Shown: positions 51,345-58,607 of the stretch, one piece after another | Numbering within the stretch: the stretch's first letter is position 1 | Layout of the letters: every line of letters starts with the position of its first letter | NCBI GenBank assembly: GCA_005880915.1 | Contig: VBIW01000035.1 | Span: 353,728-417,727 of the forward strand | DNA: 64,000 nt | Direction: 5' to 3' | Source of the DNA: Chloroflexota bacterium | Lineage (GTDB): Bacteria > Chloroflexota > Dormibacteria > Dormibacterales > Dormibacteraceae | Position numbers and translations under genes: made by a program | Notes under the pieces: model-generated | What the model was told of the DNA's origin: nothing | Databases searched by the model: none | What the model saw: the letters and a program-made list of their open reading frames with translations, nothing else

Positions 51345-51438
51345 GTTAAGCAAGACGCTCCATCCCACGTTCAGATTAGGAAGTGATTGCTTAGTGGACC
51401 ACTCTCCGTTGAGCTAATTCACTACCCAGGTGGGTAGT
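51320..51438. repeat. Repeated CCAGGTGGGTAG motif ahead of the signalling operon
   Basis: The 12-base motif CCAGGTGGGTAG occurs at 51427-51438 and, inverted, as CTACCCACCTGG at 51320-51331. The first copy is also half of a dyad CTACCC-AGGT-GGGTAG (51423-51438), 18 bases beyond the LuxR stop. The region between is AT-richer than its surroundings. It may be an operator pair or, for the dyad, a weak terminator of the LuxR gene. Confidence 0.45.
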
Positions 51439-51455
51439 TGTGTTAATCCACTTGC

Positions 51456-53144
51456 CTAAAGCCAGCCTTCCTTGGCAGCGAGGTGGGCCAGCTCCGTCCG
51501 GTTGGAGACGCCTGTTTTCTGCAGGATCTGCCGCATGTGGAACTTGACGGTGTTCTGGCTCAGGTGCACTTGCGCGGCGATCTCCCGGTTGGTCAGGCCC
51601 TGCACCGCCAGGCGAAGGATCTCGGTTTCGACGCGGCTCATCGGGGGGGCGGTCGATCCGGCCCTGACTGCAGCCCCGCTGCCCCGGGGGCGAGTCAGCC
51701 GTTCCTGCATCGTGGCGCTGTCGATTGCCACCGACGCGACGCTGCCCAGGGCGTCAAGAAAAGAGACCCATTCCTGGTCGGGAACCAGGGCCGAGCGGTG
51801 GAAGACCTCGAGGGCTCCCAAAAGCCTGCCCCGGCTGATCAGCGGCACAGCGCCGTACGCCTTGAAGCCCTCGCGCGCGAAGAGCGACCGGCGACGAAAT
51901 TGGGAGAAGGCGCTGAGAGCGGTCACCGTCTCGATCCGCCTTGTGCTGAGTACCTTGCCGGGCACTCCTTCGTCCGCAGGCAGCCGGTATTCCGGAACCG
52001 CGGTGGCGAGAAATCCGGTGCTCGCCGATAGCGCAAGGGTGTTGTCGTTTTCGTCGAGGAGGAGGATGTCCGCGGCGTCAACCTTCAGCTGGGTCGTGAC
52101 GTGGTCGAGGATGACCTTCAGGGTCAGCCTCAAGTCGCCGCTCACGCTGATCGCGAGGCTGACGCTCTGCAGCGCGGCAAGCCGCTCGAGCCGTTTGACC
52201 GCGTCCTCGTAAAGCTGGGCGTTCTCCACGGCAACCGCTGTCCGGTCGGCGATCGCCTGCATCCAGATCGTGTCTTTCTGCGTGATCGGGTTGGAGCTGC
52301 TCGGCTCGAACAATCCGAGCGTGCCGATCGTGGCGCCTCGGGTCCGCATCGGCACAACGACGATGCCCATGTGGGCCGCCGGCGACCTCCAGGGGTGGTC
52401 GGTCAGATAGCGCCGAACGTCATCGTTCAGGTAGCCCATCAAATCCTTCACCGTGATATCGGCGATGACCAGCGGCTGGCCTGACTCGATGACGCGAGAC
52501 GAGATCGGTGTCGAGTCGGAGGTTCCCGCGAGCCGCATTGCCTCCATGTAATCGGCCGCAAAGTCGGGGTCGCCGTTGTCGCCGTTGGTGACCACGAACT
52601 GAATGTCAGATGGATCCTTGCCGATCAGCGAGGCTACCCAGATGCCTGGCCGAAGCTTGTTGAGCGCCTCCGTGACGGTGGACAGGATCGCCGTCGGCTC
52701 CAGGCGGGCCTGGGCAAGGTGACCGGTCACCTCGTCCACGATGTGGTCGCCCGCCGAGCGGGTGGTGGCGCGACTGTGCGCGATCAAATGCGTCACGTCC
52801 GCCAGGGTCGCGACGACACCGCCGGTTGGGTGATCGTCGACCACCTCCGGCACCGCATCGACCTGGATCCATATGTCCGCGCCCCCGGGGCGCCGCGCCC
52901 TGACGAGGACGCCTCGGACCGCCTGCCGCGACCGCAAGGCGGCGATGACCGGGTGCACCGCAAGCGGCCCTTCCTCAGATTCGATCACCAACCAGCCAGA
53001 GTCCTCGGCGTTGGTCCCCACCAGGTCTTCTTCACGCAGGCCAAGAAGGACGCATGCGGCTGTGTTGGCGTCCACAACCAGGCCGCCCGAGTCGTAGACG
53101 ACGACCGCCGTGGGCAGCCTGTTAAGTGTCAGATATGCCGCCAG
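51456..53144 (-). CDS. PAS/GAF sensor regulator with LuxR-type HTH
   Basis: About 560 residues. The C-terminus is a LuxR HTH (EILRLAVQGLTNREIAAQVHLSQNTVKFHMRQIL, seen as GLTNREIAAQVHLSQNTVKF). Two GAF-type regions lie in the middle (residues ~150-310 and ~330-480 of the extended protein). The N-terminus is a PAS domain. The track begins at GTG 53075, but PAS homology continues upstream in frame (LNRLPTAVVVYDSGGLVVD) with no ATG, GTG or TTG before the stop at 53211. CTG 53144 or ATT 53147 are the only plausible starts. No receiver domain, so ligand or redox sensing is likely. Confidence 0.88.
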   Translation of the reverse strand: MAAYLTLNRLPTAVVVYDSGGLVVDANTAACVLLGLREEDLVGTNAEDSGWLVIESEEGPLAVHPVIAALRSRQAVRGVLVRARRPGGADIWIQVDAVPEVVDDHPTGGVVATLADVTHLIAHSRATTRSAGDHIVDEVTGHLAQARLEPTAILSTVTEALNKLRPGIWVASLIGKDPSDIQFVVTNGDNGDPDFAADYMEAMRLAGTSDSTPISSRVIESGQPLVIADITVKDLMGYLNDDVRRYLTDHPWRSPAAHMGIVVVPMRTRGATIGTLGLFEPSSSNPITQKDTIWMQAIADRTAVAVENAQLYEDAVKRLERLAALQSVSLAISVSGDLRLTLKVILDHVTTQLKVDAADILLLDENDNTLALSASTGFLATAVPEYRLPADEGVPGKVLSTRRIETVTALSAFSQFRRRSLFAREGFKAYGAVPLISRGRLLGALEVFHRSALVPDQEWVSFLDALGSVASVAIDSATMQERLTRPRGSGAAVRAGSTAPPMSRVETEILRLAVQGLTNREIAAQVHLSQNTVKFHMRQILQKTGVSNRTELAHLAAKEGWL

Positions 53145-53206
53145 AATGTCGGCATTATCCCGCGGGTGCCGAAAGCTTCCATGAGTTAGCTCACGCTTAA
53201 GGGTTG

Positions 53207-53482
53207 ATGGTCAACGTCCTGGTGCGGCACAGGGAAGGCGGCTGGCGCTGCGAGGTCGCCGTCGAGCACGGCGGCGAACGCTCGCAGCACGTCGTGACCG
53301 TGTCCGTCGCTGACGCGTTGCGATGGGGTGGCGGGGACCAGCCGGCCGAGGTTGAGGACCTGGTCCGGCGCAGCTTCGACTTCCTGCTCGAGCGGGAGCC
53401 GCCCGGCTCGATCCTGCGCGAGTTCGACCTTTCGGTGATCCAGCGCTATTTCCCGGAGTACGACCAGCAGTTCACACGGTGA
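53207..53482 (+). CDS. Conserved small hypothetical protein
   Basis: A 91-residue protein beginning MVNVLVRHREGGWRCEVAVE and ending DLSVIQRYFPEYDQQF. The composition is that of a soluble alpha+beta protein. I believe similar proteins occur in Actinomycetota, but no function is known to me. ATG 53207 with AAGGG nearby. It precedes the OmpR promoter. Confidence 0.65.
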   Translation: MVNVLVRHREGGWRCEVAVEHGGERSQHVVTVSVADALRWGGGDQPAEVEDLVRRSFDFLLEREPPGSILREFDLSVIQRYFPEYDQQFTR

Positions 53483-53505
53483 CCGCGCTTCAAACCACCG
53501 TCACA

Positions 53506-53533
53506 TTGACGGCCTAGGTTTGACATCTAGGAT
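53506..53533 (+). promoter_or_regulatory. Promoter of the OmpR/histidine-kinase pair
   Basis: TTGACG (53506-53511) and TAGGAT (53528-53533) are 16 bases apart and fit a housekeeping promoter of the high-GC Gram-positive type. The expected transcript would begin near 53540, only a few bases before ATG 53544, so the message may be leaderless and the two upstream start codons in the track (53520, 53532) are unlikely. Confidence 0.55.
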
Positions 53534-53543
53534 GGATTCGGAC

Positions 53544-54236
53544 ATGGCAGCGCCGATCCTGGTCGTCGACGACGACCCAAAGATCGTGTCCCTCGTCAAG
53601 ACCTACCTCGAGCGGGAAGGCCTTCGGGTCATCACTGCGCCGGATGGTCAGGCTGCGCTGCGCGCGTTCAGCGAGCTTCACCCAGGGCTCATCGTGCTGG
53701 ACCTCATGCTGCCCGAGCTCGACGGTCTGGCTCTGATGCGGCTCATCCGCGAGCGGTCGGACGTGCCGATCGTGATGCTCTCAGCGCGCGCGAACGTCGA
53801 AGACCGGGTGTATGGCATCCACGAGGGAGCTGACGATTACCTGGCCAAGCCTTTCTCACCGGCCGAGCTGGTCGTTCGGGTCAAGGCCGTGCTCCGACGC
53901 GCGAGGGATGCGAACGGTTCCGGTACTCGCCACGGAGTCCTGGAGCACGGCGACCTGACGATCGACCTCGACCGCATCGAGGTGCGGCGGGCAGACAAGG
54001 TCATGTCGCTGACCCCCGCAGAGTTTCGCCTCCTCGTCGCCCTGGTGGAGGCCCACGGCCGCGTTCTGACACGCCAGGCCTTGCTCGACTCTCTGTACGG
54101 ACCATCGCAGGGTGATGCGCTCGAACGCACCGTCGACGTGCACATTGGACGGTTGCGAGACAAGCTCGGCGAAGAGGTCGGCACGCCGCGTTACATCGTG
54201 ACTGTTCGTGGCGTGGGCTATCGCGCGGTGGCGTAG
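53544..54236 (+). CDS. OmpR/PhoB-family response regulator
   Basis: About 230 residues. The receiver has VVDDDP, phosphoacceptor in IVLDLMLPELDG, MLSAR and AKPFSP; the winged-helix output has LTPAEFRLLVALVEAHGRVLTR (seen as LTPAEFRLLVAL) and VHIGRLRDKLGEE with RTVRGVGYR-type end (VRGVGYRAV). Partner of the kinase encoded next; its stop overlaps the kinase GTG by one base. Confidence 0.92.
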   Translation: MAAPILVVDDDPKIVSLVKTYLEREGLRVITAPDGQAALRAFSELHPGLIVLDLMLPELDGLALMRLIRERSDVPIVMLSARANVEDRVYGIHEGADDYLAKPFSPAELVVRVKAVLRRARDANGSGTRHGVLEHGDLTIDLDRIEVRRADKVMSLTPAEFRLLVALVEAHGRVLTRQALLDSLYGPSQGDALERTVDVHIGRLRDKLGEEVGTPRYIVTVRGVGYRAVA

Positions 54237-55312
54237 TGCGACGGCTGCGGAGTCTTGCGACAGGAATCACGGTGGTCTCGGTGCTGGTTGCGCTCATCGC
54301 CATCGCGGTCATCGTCGTCGGCGTGCTGGTGGTCGCGCAGTCAACCTTCGATCGCTTGATGATCCAGGCCGGGACGCCGGCCGCCGAAGCCCAGGCGATG
54401 TTCGACCACGGTGTCGAAGCCAGCTTCGTGGTCGCGGTTCTCATAGCCATCCCGATCAGCGCGGGCCTGGCCGTGATCCTCGCTGCGCGCCTGGCCCGAC
54501 CGCTGCGGCGCATGGCGTGGGCAGCGGAGCGAATCGCCGGCGGCGACTATCAGGCGCGCGTGCCGCGAGGTGGCCCTGCGGAGCTCGCATCCCTGGCCGA
54601 TTCGTTCAACCAGATGGCGCACAGCCTCTCGGAGCAAGAACGCGAGCGACGCGACTTCATCGCCAACGCGGCGCACGAGCTCCGGACGCCGCTCACCAAC
54701 CTCCAGGGCTACCTCGAGGCACTTCGCGACGGCGTGATCGCGCCGACGCCAGAACAGTTCAGGTCGCTGCACGAGGAAGCGGAGAGGCTGGTTCGCCTGT
54801 CCCGCTCTCTCGACGCGCTTGCCGACAACGAGCGCCCTGACCGAATGGCTGCGCGTCAAGACGTGGATCTCGCGCAGGCCGTGCGCTCCGCGTACGAGTT
54901 CGCCCGCCCGGCGTTTGAAGCCAAAGACATCGAGGTCGAGCTCGCCATTCCAAACGGGCTGATCGCGCGCGCAGAGCCGGATGGCCTCGCGCAGGTGCTG
55001 GCCAACCTGCTGCAGAACGCGTCGCGATACACGCCGCGTGGCGGCCGCGCCTCGATTCGCGCGGAGGACATGCACTCGAAGGTTCTGATCTCGATCACCA
55101 ACACCGGCGACGGCATACCGGCCGGTGACCTGCCCCACGTCTTCGAGCGGTTCTACCGCGTTGAGAAGTCCCGCGACGCAGCGCGGGGAGGGGCGGGAAT
55201 CGGCCTCGCCATCGTCAAGCAGCTCGTCGAGGCTTCAGGGGGTCGGGTCGGCGCCGATTCCAACGCTCAACTCACACGCTTCTGGTTCAGCTTGCCCGCC
55301 ACGCTGATGTGA
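54236..55312 (+). CDS. Membrane sensor histidine kinase
   Basis: A 358-residue kinase with two membrane helices (residues ~8-32 and ~62-85) and a short ~28-residue external loop, a HAMP domain (RLARPLRRMAWAAERIAGGDY), HisKA (FIANAAHELRTPLTNLQGYL) and ATPase motifs NLLQNASRYTPRGG and GIGLAIVKQLVEASGG. The tiny external loop suggests membrane or intramembrane sensing. GTG start coupled to the OmpR gene. Confidence 0.92.
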   Translation: MRRLRSLATGITVVSVLVALIAIAVIVVGVLVVAQSTFDRLMIQAGTPAAEAQAMFDHGVEASFVVAVLIAIPISAGLAVILAARLARPLRRMAWAAERIAGGDYQARVPRGGPAELASLADSFNQMAHSLSEQERERRDFIANAAHELRTPLTNLQGYLEALRDGVIAPTPEQFRSLHEEAERLVRLSRSLDALADNERPDRMAARQDVDLAQAVRSAYEFARPAFEAKDIEVELAIPNGLIARAEPDGLAQVLANLLQNASRYTPRGGRASIRAEDMHSKVLISITNTGDGIPAGDLPHVFERFYRVEKSRDAARGGAGIGLAIVKQLVEASGGRVGADSNAQLTRFWFSLPATLM

Positions 55313-55396
55313 CGGATCTGTAACCGGCCGTCACGGGCTCTAAACAGGCGCCCGTCAGCCTCATCTGCGAACCGACATTTCGCAAGGAGGCAATGC

Positions 55397-56530
55397 ATGA
55401 CGAGTCCGATTCGACTTCTGGGCCTGCTGGCCGCGGTGGCAGCAGGCGTGTTCGTGGCGACAGTTCCGGCCCAGGCGGCGGGCGGGGAAGACGGCGTGTC
55501 GGGGCACGGGGTCTTTGTCCAGACCAACGACCCGGGCGCGAACTCAATCGCGGCGTTTAAGCGCAACTCCGACGGAACATTGACCTACACGACCAGCTAC
55601 GCGACCGGCGGACAGGGCGGCCGCGAGGCAGGCTCCGGCTCAGATCCGCTCGCAACGCAAGGTTCCCTGCAGCTCGTTCCCGAAGAGGGGCTGCTGCTCG
55701 CGGTCAACGCCGGCAGCAACACGGTCTCAGCGTTCCGGGTACGCGGAGACAAGCTCCGGTTGTCCCAGGTGATCGCATCGGGCGGTCAGTTTCCGACCGG
55801 CCTGGCGCTGCACGGGGGCTTGCTGTACGTCCTCAACGCAGGAGGCGACGGCTCCGTGAGCGGGTATCGAGTCATCGGCGGCCGGCTCCATCCGATCGAG
55901 GGATCTACCCGGACCCTTGGGCTGGGCAATACGCCCAATCCATTCTTCTTGAAGTCGCCCGCCGAAGTCGGTTTCACGCCTGACGGCGACCACCTGATCG
56001 TGACGACCAAGACCAACAACACGGTCGACGTCTTTTCGGTCGGCGAGGACGGCCTGCTGTCGGCCGCGCCAGTCAAGAACCAGGAGGCGCCTGTGCCCTT
56101 CGCGTTCGTCTTCGATCATGCAGGCAGGATGGTCTTGAACTTCGCCGGCACCAGCTCGCTCGAGACCTTCAACGTCAATCCGGACAACACGATCACGCCG
56201 GTCAGCGCACCCGTGAGCGACACGCAGGCGGCGCTGTGCTGGATAACACCGTCTCGCGGTTACGAGTACACGTCGAACACCGGGAGCGGCAGCGTCAGCC
56301 AGTTCAGAGTCGCCGGCGACGGGACAGTGGTCCTCGTCAACGCGACCGCAGCATCGAACATCCCCGGAGCAACTGATTCGGCCGCGACCGGCGGGCAGTT
56401 CCTCTACGTCCAGAGCGGCAGCTCTGGCACAGTGCATGCGTTCAGCATTGGGGACGGCGGGTCACTGACCAGGATCCAGATCGCCAATATTCCCGACGGC
56501 GGAAGCCAGGAAGGCATCGCCGCCAACTAG
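55397..56530 (+). CDS. Secreted lactonase-type beta-propeller protein
   Basis: A 377-residue exported protein with a signal peptide cleaved near AQAAGG. The mature part is a seven-bladed YVTN/6-phosphogluconolactonase-like propeller: repeated units NAGSNTVSAFRV, NAGGDGSVSGYRV, TTKTNNTVDVFSV, TGSGSVSQFRV and SGSSGTVHAFSI. AAGGAGG precedes ATG 55397. It lies 84 bases after the kinase gene and could be a target of that pair. Enzymatic activity is not evident. Confidence 0.88.
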   Translation: MTSPIRLLGLLAAVAAGVFVATVPAQAAGGEDGVSGHGVFVQTNDPGANSIAAFKRNSDGTLTYTTSYATGGQGGREAGSGSDPLATQGSLQLVPEEGLLLAVNAGSNTVSAFRVRGDKLRLSQVIASGGQFPTGLALHGGLLYVLNAGGDGSVSGYRVIGGRLHPIEGSTRTLGLGNTPNPFFLKSPAEVGFTPDGDHLIVTTKTNNTVDVFSVGEDGLLSAAPVKNQEAPVPFAFVFDHAGRMVLNFAGTSSLETFNVNPDNTITPVSAPVSDTQAALCWITPSRGYEYTSNTGSGSVSQFRVAGDGTVVLVNATAASNIPGATDSAATGGQFLYVQSGSSGTVHAFSIGDGGSLTRIQIANIPDGGSQEGIAAN

Positions 56531-56545
56531 TTCGAGCATCTCTGG

Positions 56546-56577
56546 GGTGGGCTGTCATGTGCGGCCCACCTCTTTTT
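56546..56577 (+). terminator. Rho-independent terminator
   Basis: GGTGGGC and GCCCACC form a seven-base-pair stem with an eleven-base loop, followed by TCTTTTT. It lies 15 bases after the beta-propeller stop and is the best classical terminator seen in the window. Confidence 0.8.
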
Positions 56578-56612
56578 GTGTCTCCTGCGCGGCGGCGCTA
56601 ATCTCCCTGGTT

Positions 56613-57242
56613 GTGGCGGGCCAGTTCATCGGGTGGAAGGGAGACTTCAAAGGCTTCTTCCTTGGCCTGCGCGCCAACAACAACAAGCCCTACTTCGACG
56701 CGCATCGCCGTCAGTACGAGGAGGAGGTCAAGGCTCCGCTGCTGGCGCTCCTCGCCGACCTCGAGCCGGAGTTCGGACCGCCCAATCGGGTCGCGCGTCC
56801 GAATCGCGACATCCGCTTCTCAGCCGACAAGTCGCCGTACAAGCTGAACATCTATGCCGATGTCGACCGTGGTGGCTATGTCGCGCTGGATGCCGAGGGT
56901 CTGGTCGCCGCCGGCGGCCGGTACATGGTGGACGATGCGCAGCTCAAGAAGCTGCGCGCGGCGGTCGCCAACGACCGGTCCGGCAAGGAGCTGGTCAGCA
57001 TCGTCGCCGACCTTCGCAAGAAGGGTTACGGCGTGGAGGGTCAGGAGCTCAAGCGCGTGCCGCCGCCCTACCCGCAAGACCACCCCCGCGGAGACCTGCT
57101 TCGCCACAAGCGCCTGATCTACTTCAAGCGATGGCCGGTCGAGCCATGGATCGCGACGCCGAAGGCGCGCGACCGCGTGGCGAAGGCGTGGCGGGATGGT
57201 GCCGCGCTCGAAGCGTGGTGCGCCCGGCACATGGATAAGTAG
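56613..57242 (+). CDS. DUF2461 protein
   Basis: About 209 residues from GTG 56613, matching DUF2461/TIGR02453: FFLGLRANNNKPYFDAHRRQYEEEV at the start (seen as LRANNNKPYFDAHR), RDIRFSADKSPYKLN, and the end HKRLIYFKRWPVEPW. Function unknown. The track ORF starts earlier within the terminator region. Its stop abuts the stop of the convergent DUF72 gene. Confidence 0.88.
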   Translation: MAGQFIGWKGDFKGFFLGLRANNNKPYFDAHRRQYEEEVKAPLLALLADLEPEFGPPNRVARPNRDIRFSADKSPYKLNIYADVDRGGYVALDAEGLVAAGGRYMVDDAQLKKLRAAVANDRSGKELVSIVADLRKKGYGVEGQELKRVPPPYPQDHPRGDLLRHKRLIYFKRWPVEPWIATPKARDRVAKAWRDGAALEAWCARHMDK

Positions 57243-58244
57243 CTAGTTCTGCATTTCGGCCAGGAGGCGCGCTGCTTCGCGGGCGTTGGTCGTCCCGTAG
57301 TTGGAAAAGCAGTTGTTGTACACGACGTGCGTGTGCTTCGTTGACCTCGCGACCGTCGCGATCTTCGGCGTCCAGTCGGCGAGCTCGTCCTCGTCGTACA
57401 GGTAGCGAAAGCGCTCCGAGGGCGGGATGTCCTTCTTCTCCCAGTTCTCCTTGTTGCGGCCATGGAATCGAAACACCGCCAGCTCGTCATTGGTCGTGAA
57501 CACGACAGGGGGCACCGAGCTCTTGAACCCCTGGGGTTCGTCGACCGCCACGTAGGGGATCTTGTTGTCCTGCAGGAACTTGATGGTCCGTTCCGCGTTC
57601 TTCTCGTTGAACCAGCTGCCGTGTCGAAATTCGACCGCGATGGGGAGGTCCAGGCGCTGCCGCGTCTCGAGGATGAGCTCCCGCGCCTCGTTGGACGGGA
57701 AGACCCACTTCGGAAACTGCACGAACACGGCTCCAAGCTTGCGGGCCCTGATCAGCGGCTCGAGCGCCTCACGGAACTGCCGATAGACCGCGTCGAGCAG
57801 CTCAACAGGCATGTCCTTGCGATAAACCCGCCTCTTCTCGATGAGCTCTGAAGGCAGGTCGTCCTTGATCGCGTTCGGCAGGCGAGACACCTCGGTCGGC
57901 TGTCCCGTCATGAGGGCGTGGGCCTTGATGTCGAACACGAAATCCTCTGGCGTCCGCTCCACCCAGCTCTCGGCCGTGCGCTTGTTGGGCAGCGCGTAGT
58001 AGGTTGCGTCGACCTCGACCATCGGGAACTGACTCGCGTAGAAGCGCAGCCGGTCTTCAGCGGTCTTCATCCCGACCGGATAGAAGACGCCAGGCGCGAT
58101 CATCGTCGGGTCGGTCCAGCTCGCGGTTCCTGAGCGCACCTCGCCGTGGCCCACGCGAATCGGCAAACGCGATATGTCTCCGGCTTCTTCCGCTCGCTTG
58201 CGCGCAACGTCTACGCCGGGGTCGTGTGGGTCGGTCCTAGCCAT
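57243..58244 (-). CDS. DUF72 (YecE-like) TIM-barrel protein
   Basis: A 333-residue protein of the DUF72 family: SGTASWTDP, FPMVEVDATYYALPN, FDIKAHALMTGQP, VFVQFPKW, IAVEFRHGSWFNE, FRFHGRNKENWE and VVYNNCFSNYG. Predicted TIM barrel of unknown activity. It is followed upstream by a cupin gene ten bases away and the trehalose synthase-like gene, all on the minus strand, so a three-gene transcript is likely. Confidence 0.9.
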   Translation of the reverse strand: MARTDPHDPGVDVARKRAEEAGDISRLPIRVGHGEVRSGTASWTDPTMIAPGVFYPVGMKTAEDRLRFYASQFPMVEVDATYYALPNKRTAESWVERTPEDFVFDIKAHALMTGQPTEVSRLPNAIKDDLPSELIEKRRVYRKDMPVELLDAVYRQFREALEPLIRARKLGAVFVQFPKWVFPSNEARELILETRQRLDLPIAVEFRHGSWFNEKNAERTIKFLQDNKIPYVAVDEPQGFKSSVPPVVFTTNDELAVFRFHGRNKENWEKKDIPPSERFRYLYDEDELADWTPKIATVARSTKHTHVVYNNCFSNYGTTNAREAARLLAEMQN

Positions 58245-58254
58245 CCGCGGCCAT

Positions 58255-58596
58255 CTATGTCAGCCACTCGGTGGCGAAGCCTGACGCGAGATGAATGTCG
58301 ATCTGACGCAGGCGACCGGGGCCGGGATTGATGAACCCGTGTGCTTGTCCCGCGTCGACCACCGCCATCTCACCCGCGCTGACCACGTGCTTCGACTCTC
58401 CGTCGTCGAACGTGGACGTGCCTTCGATCACGATCAGGATCTCGACGTATGGGTGCCGGTGAAGACGTGGCCCTTCTCCCGGCGCGGCGTCGACGAACAG
58501 CACGCATGCGCCAACTCCGCCGTGCTCTTCGCCGACGAAGTCTCGCGAGATGACGTCACGCGGAAGTTCAGCCTGACGAAAAATCCTGATCGGCAC
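58255..58596 (-). CDS. Cupin domain protein
   Basis: A 113-residue single-domain cupin. Motif 1 reads PRLHRHPYVEILIVIEG (two histidines and glutamate) and motif 2 GEMAVVDAGQAHGFIN, so a metal site is probable. Substrate unknown. Between the TreT-like and DUF72 genes with gaps of about ten bases. Confidence 0.87.
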   Translation of the reverse strand: MPIRIFRQAELPRDVISRDFVGEEHGGVGACVLFVDAAPGEGPRLHRHPYVEILIVIEGTSTFDDGESKHVVSAGEMAVVDAGQAHGFINPGPGRLRQIDIHLASGFATEWLT

Positions 58597-58607
58597 GTGA
58601 GCCGATG

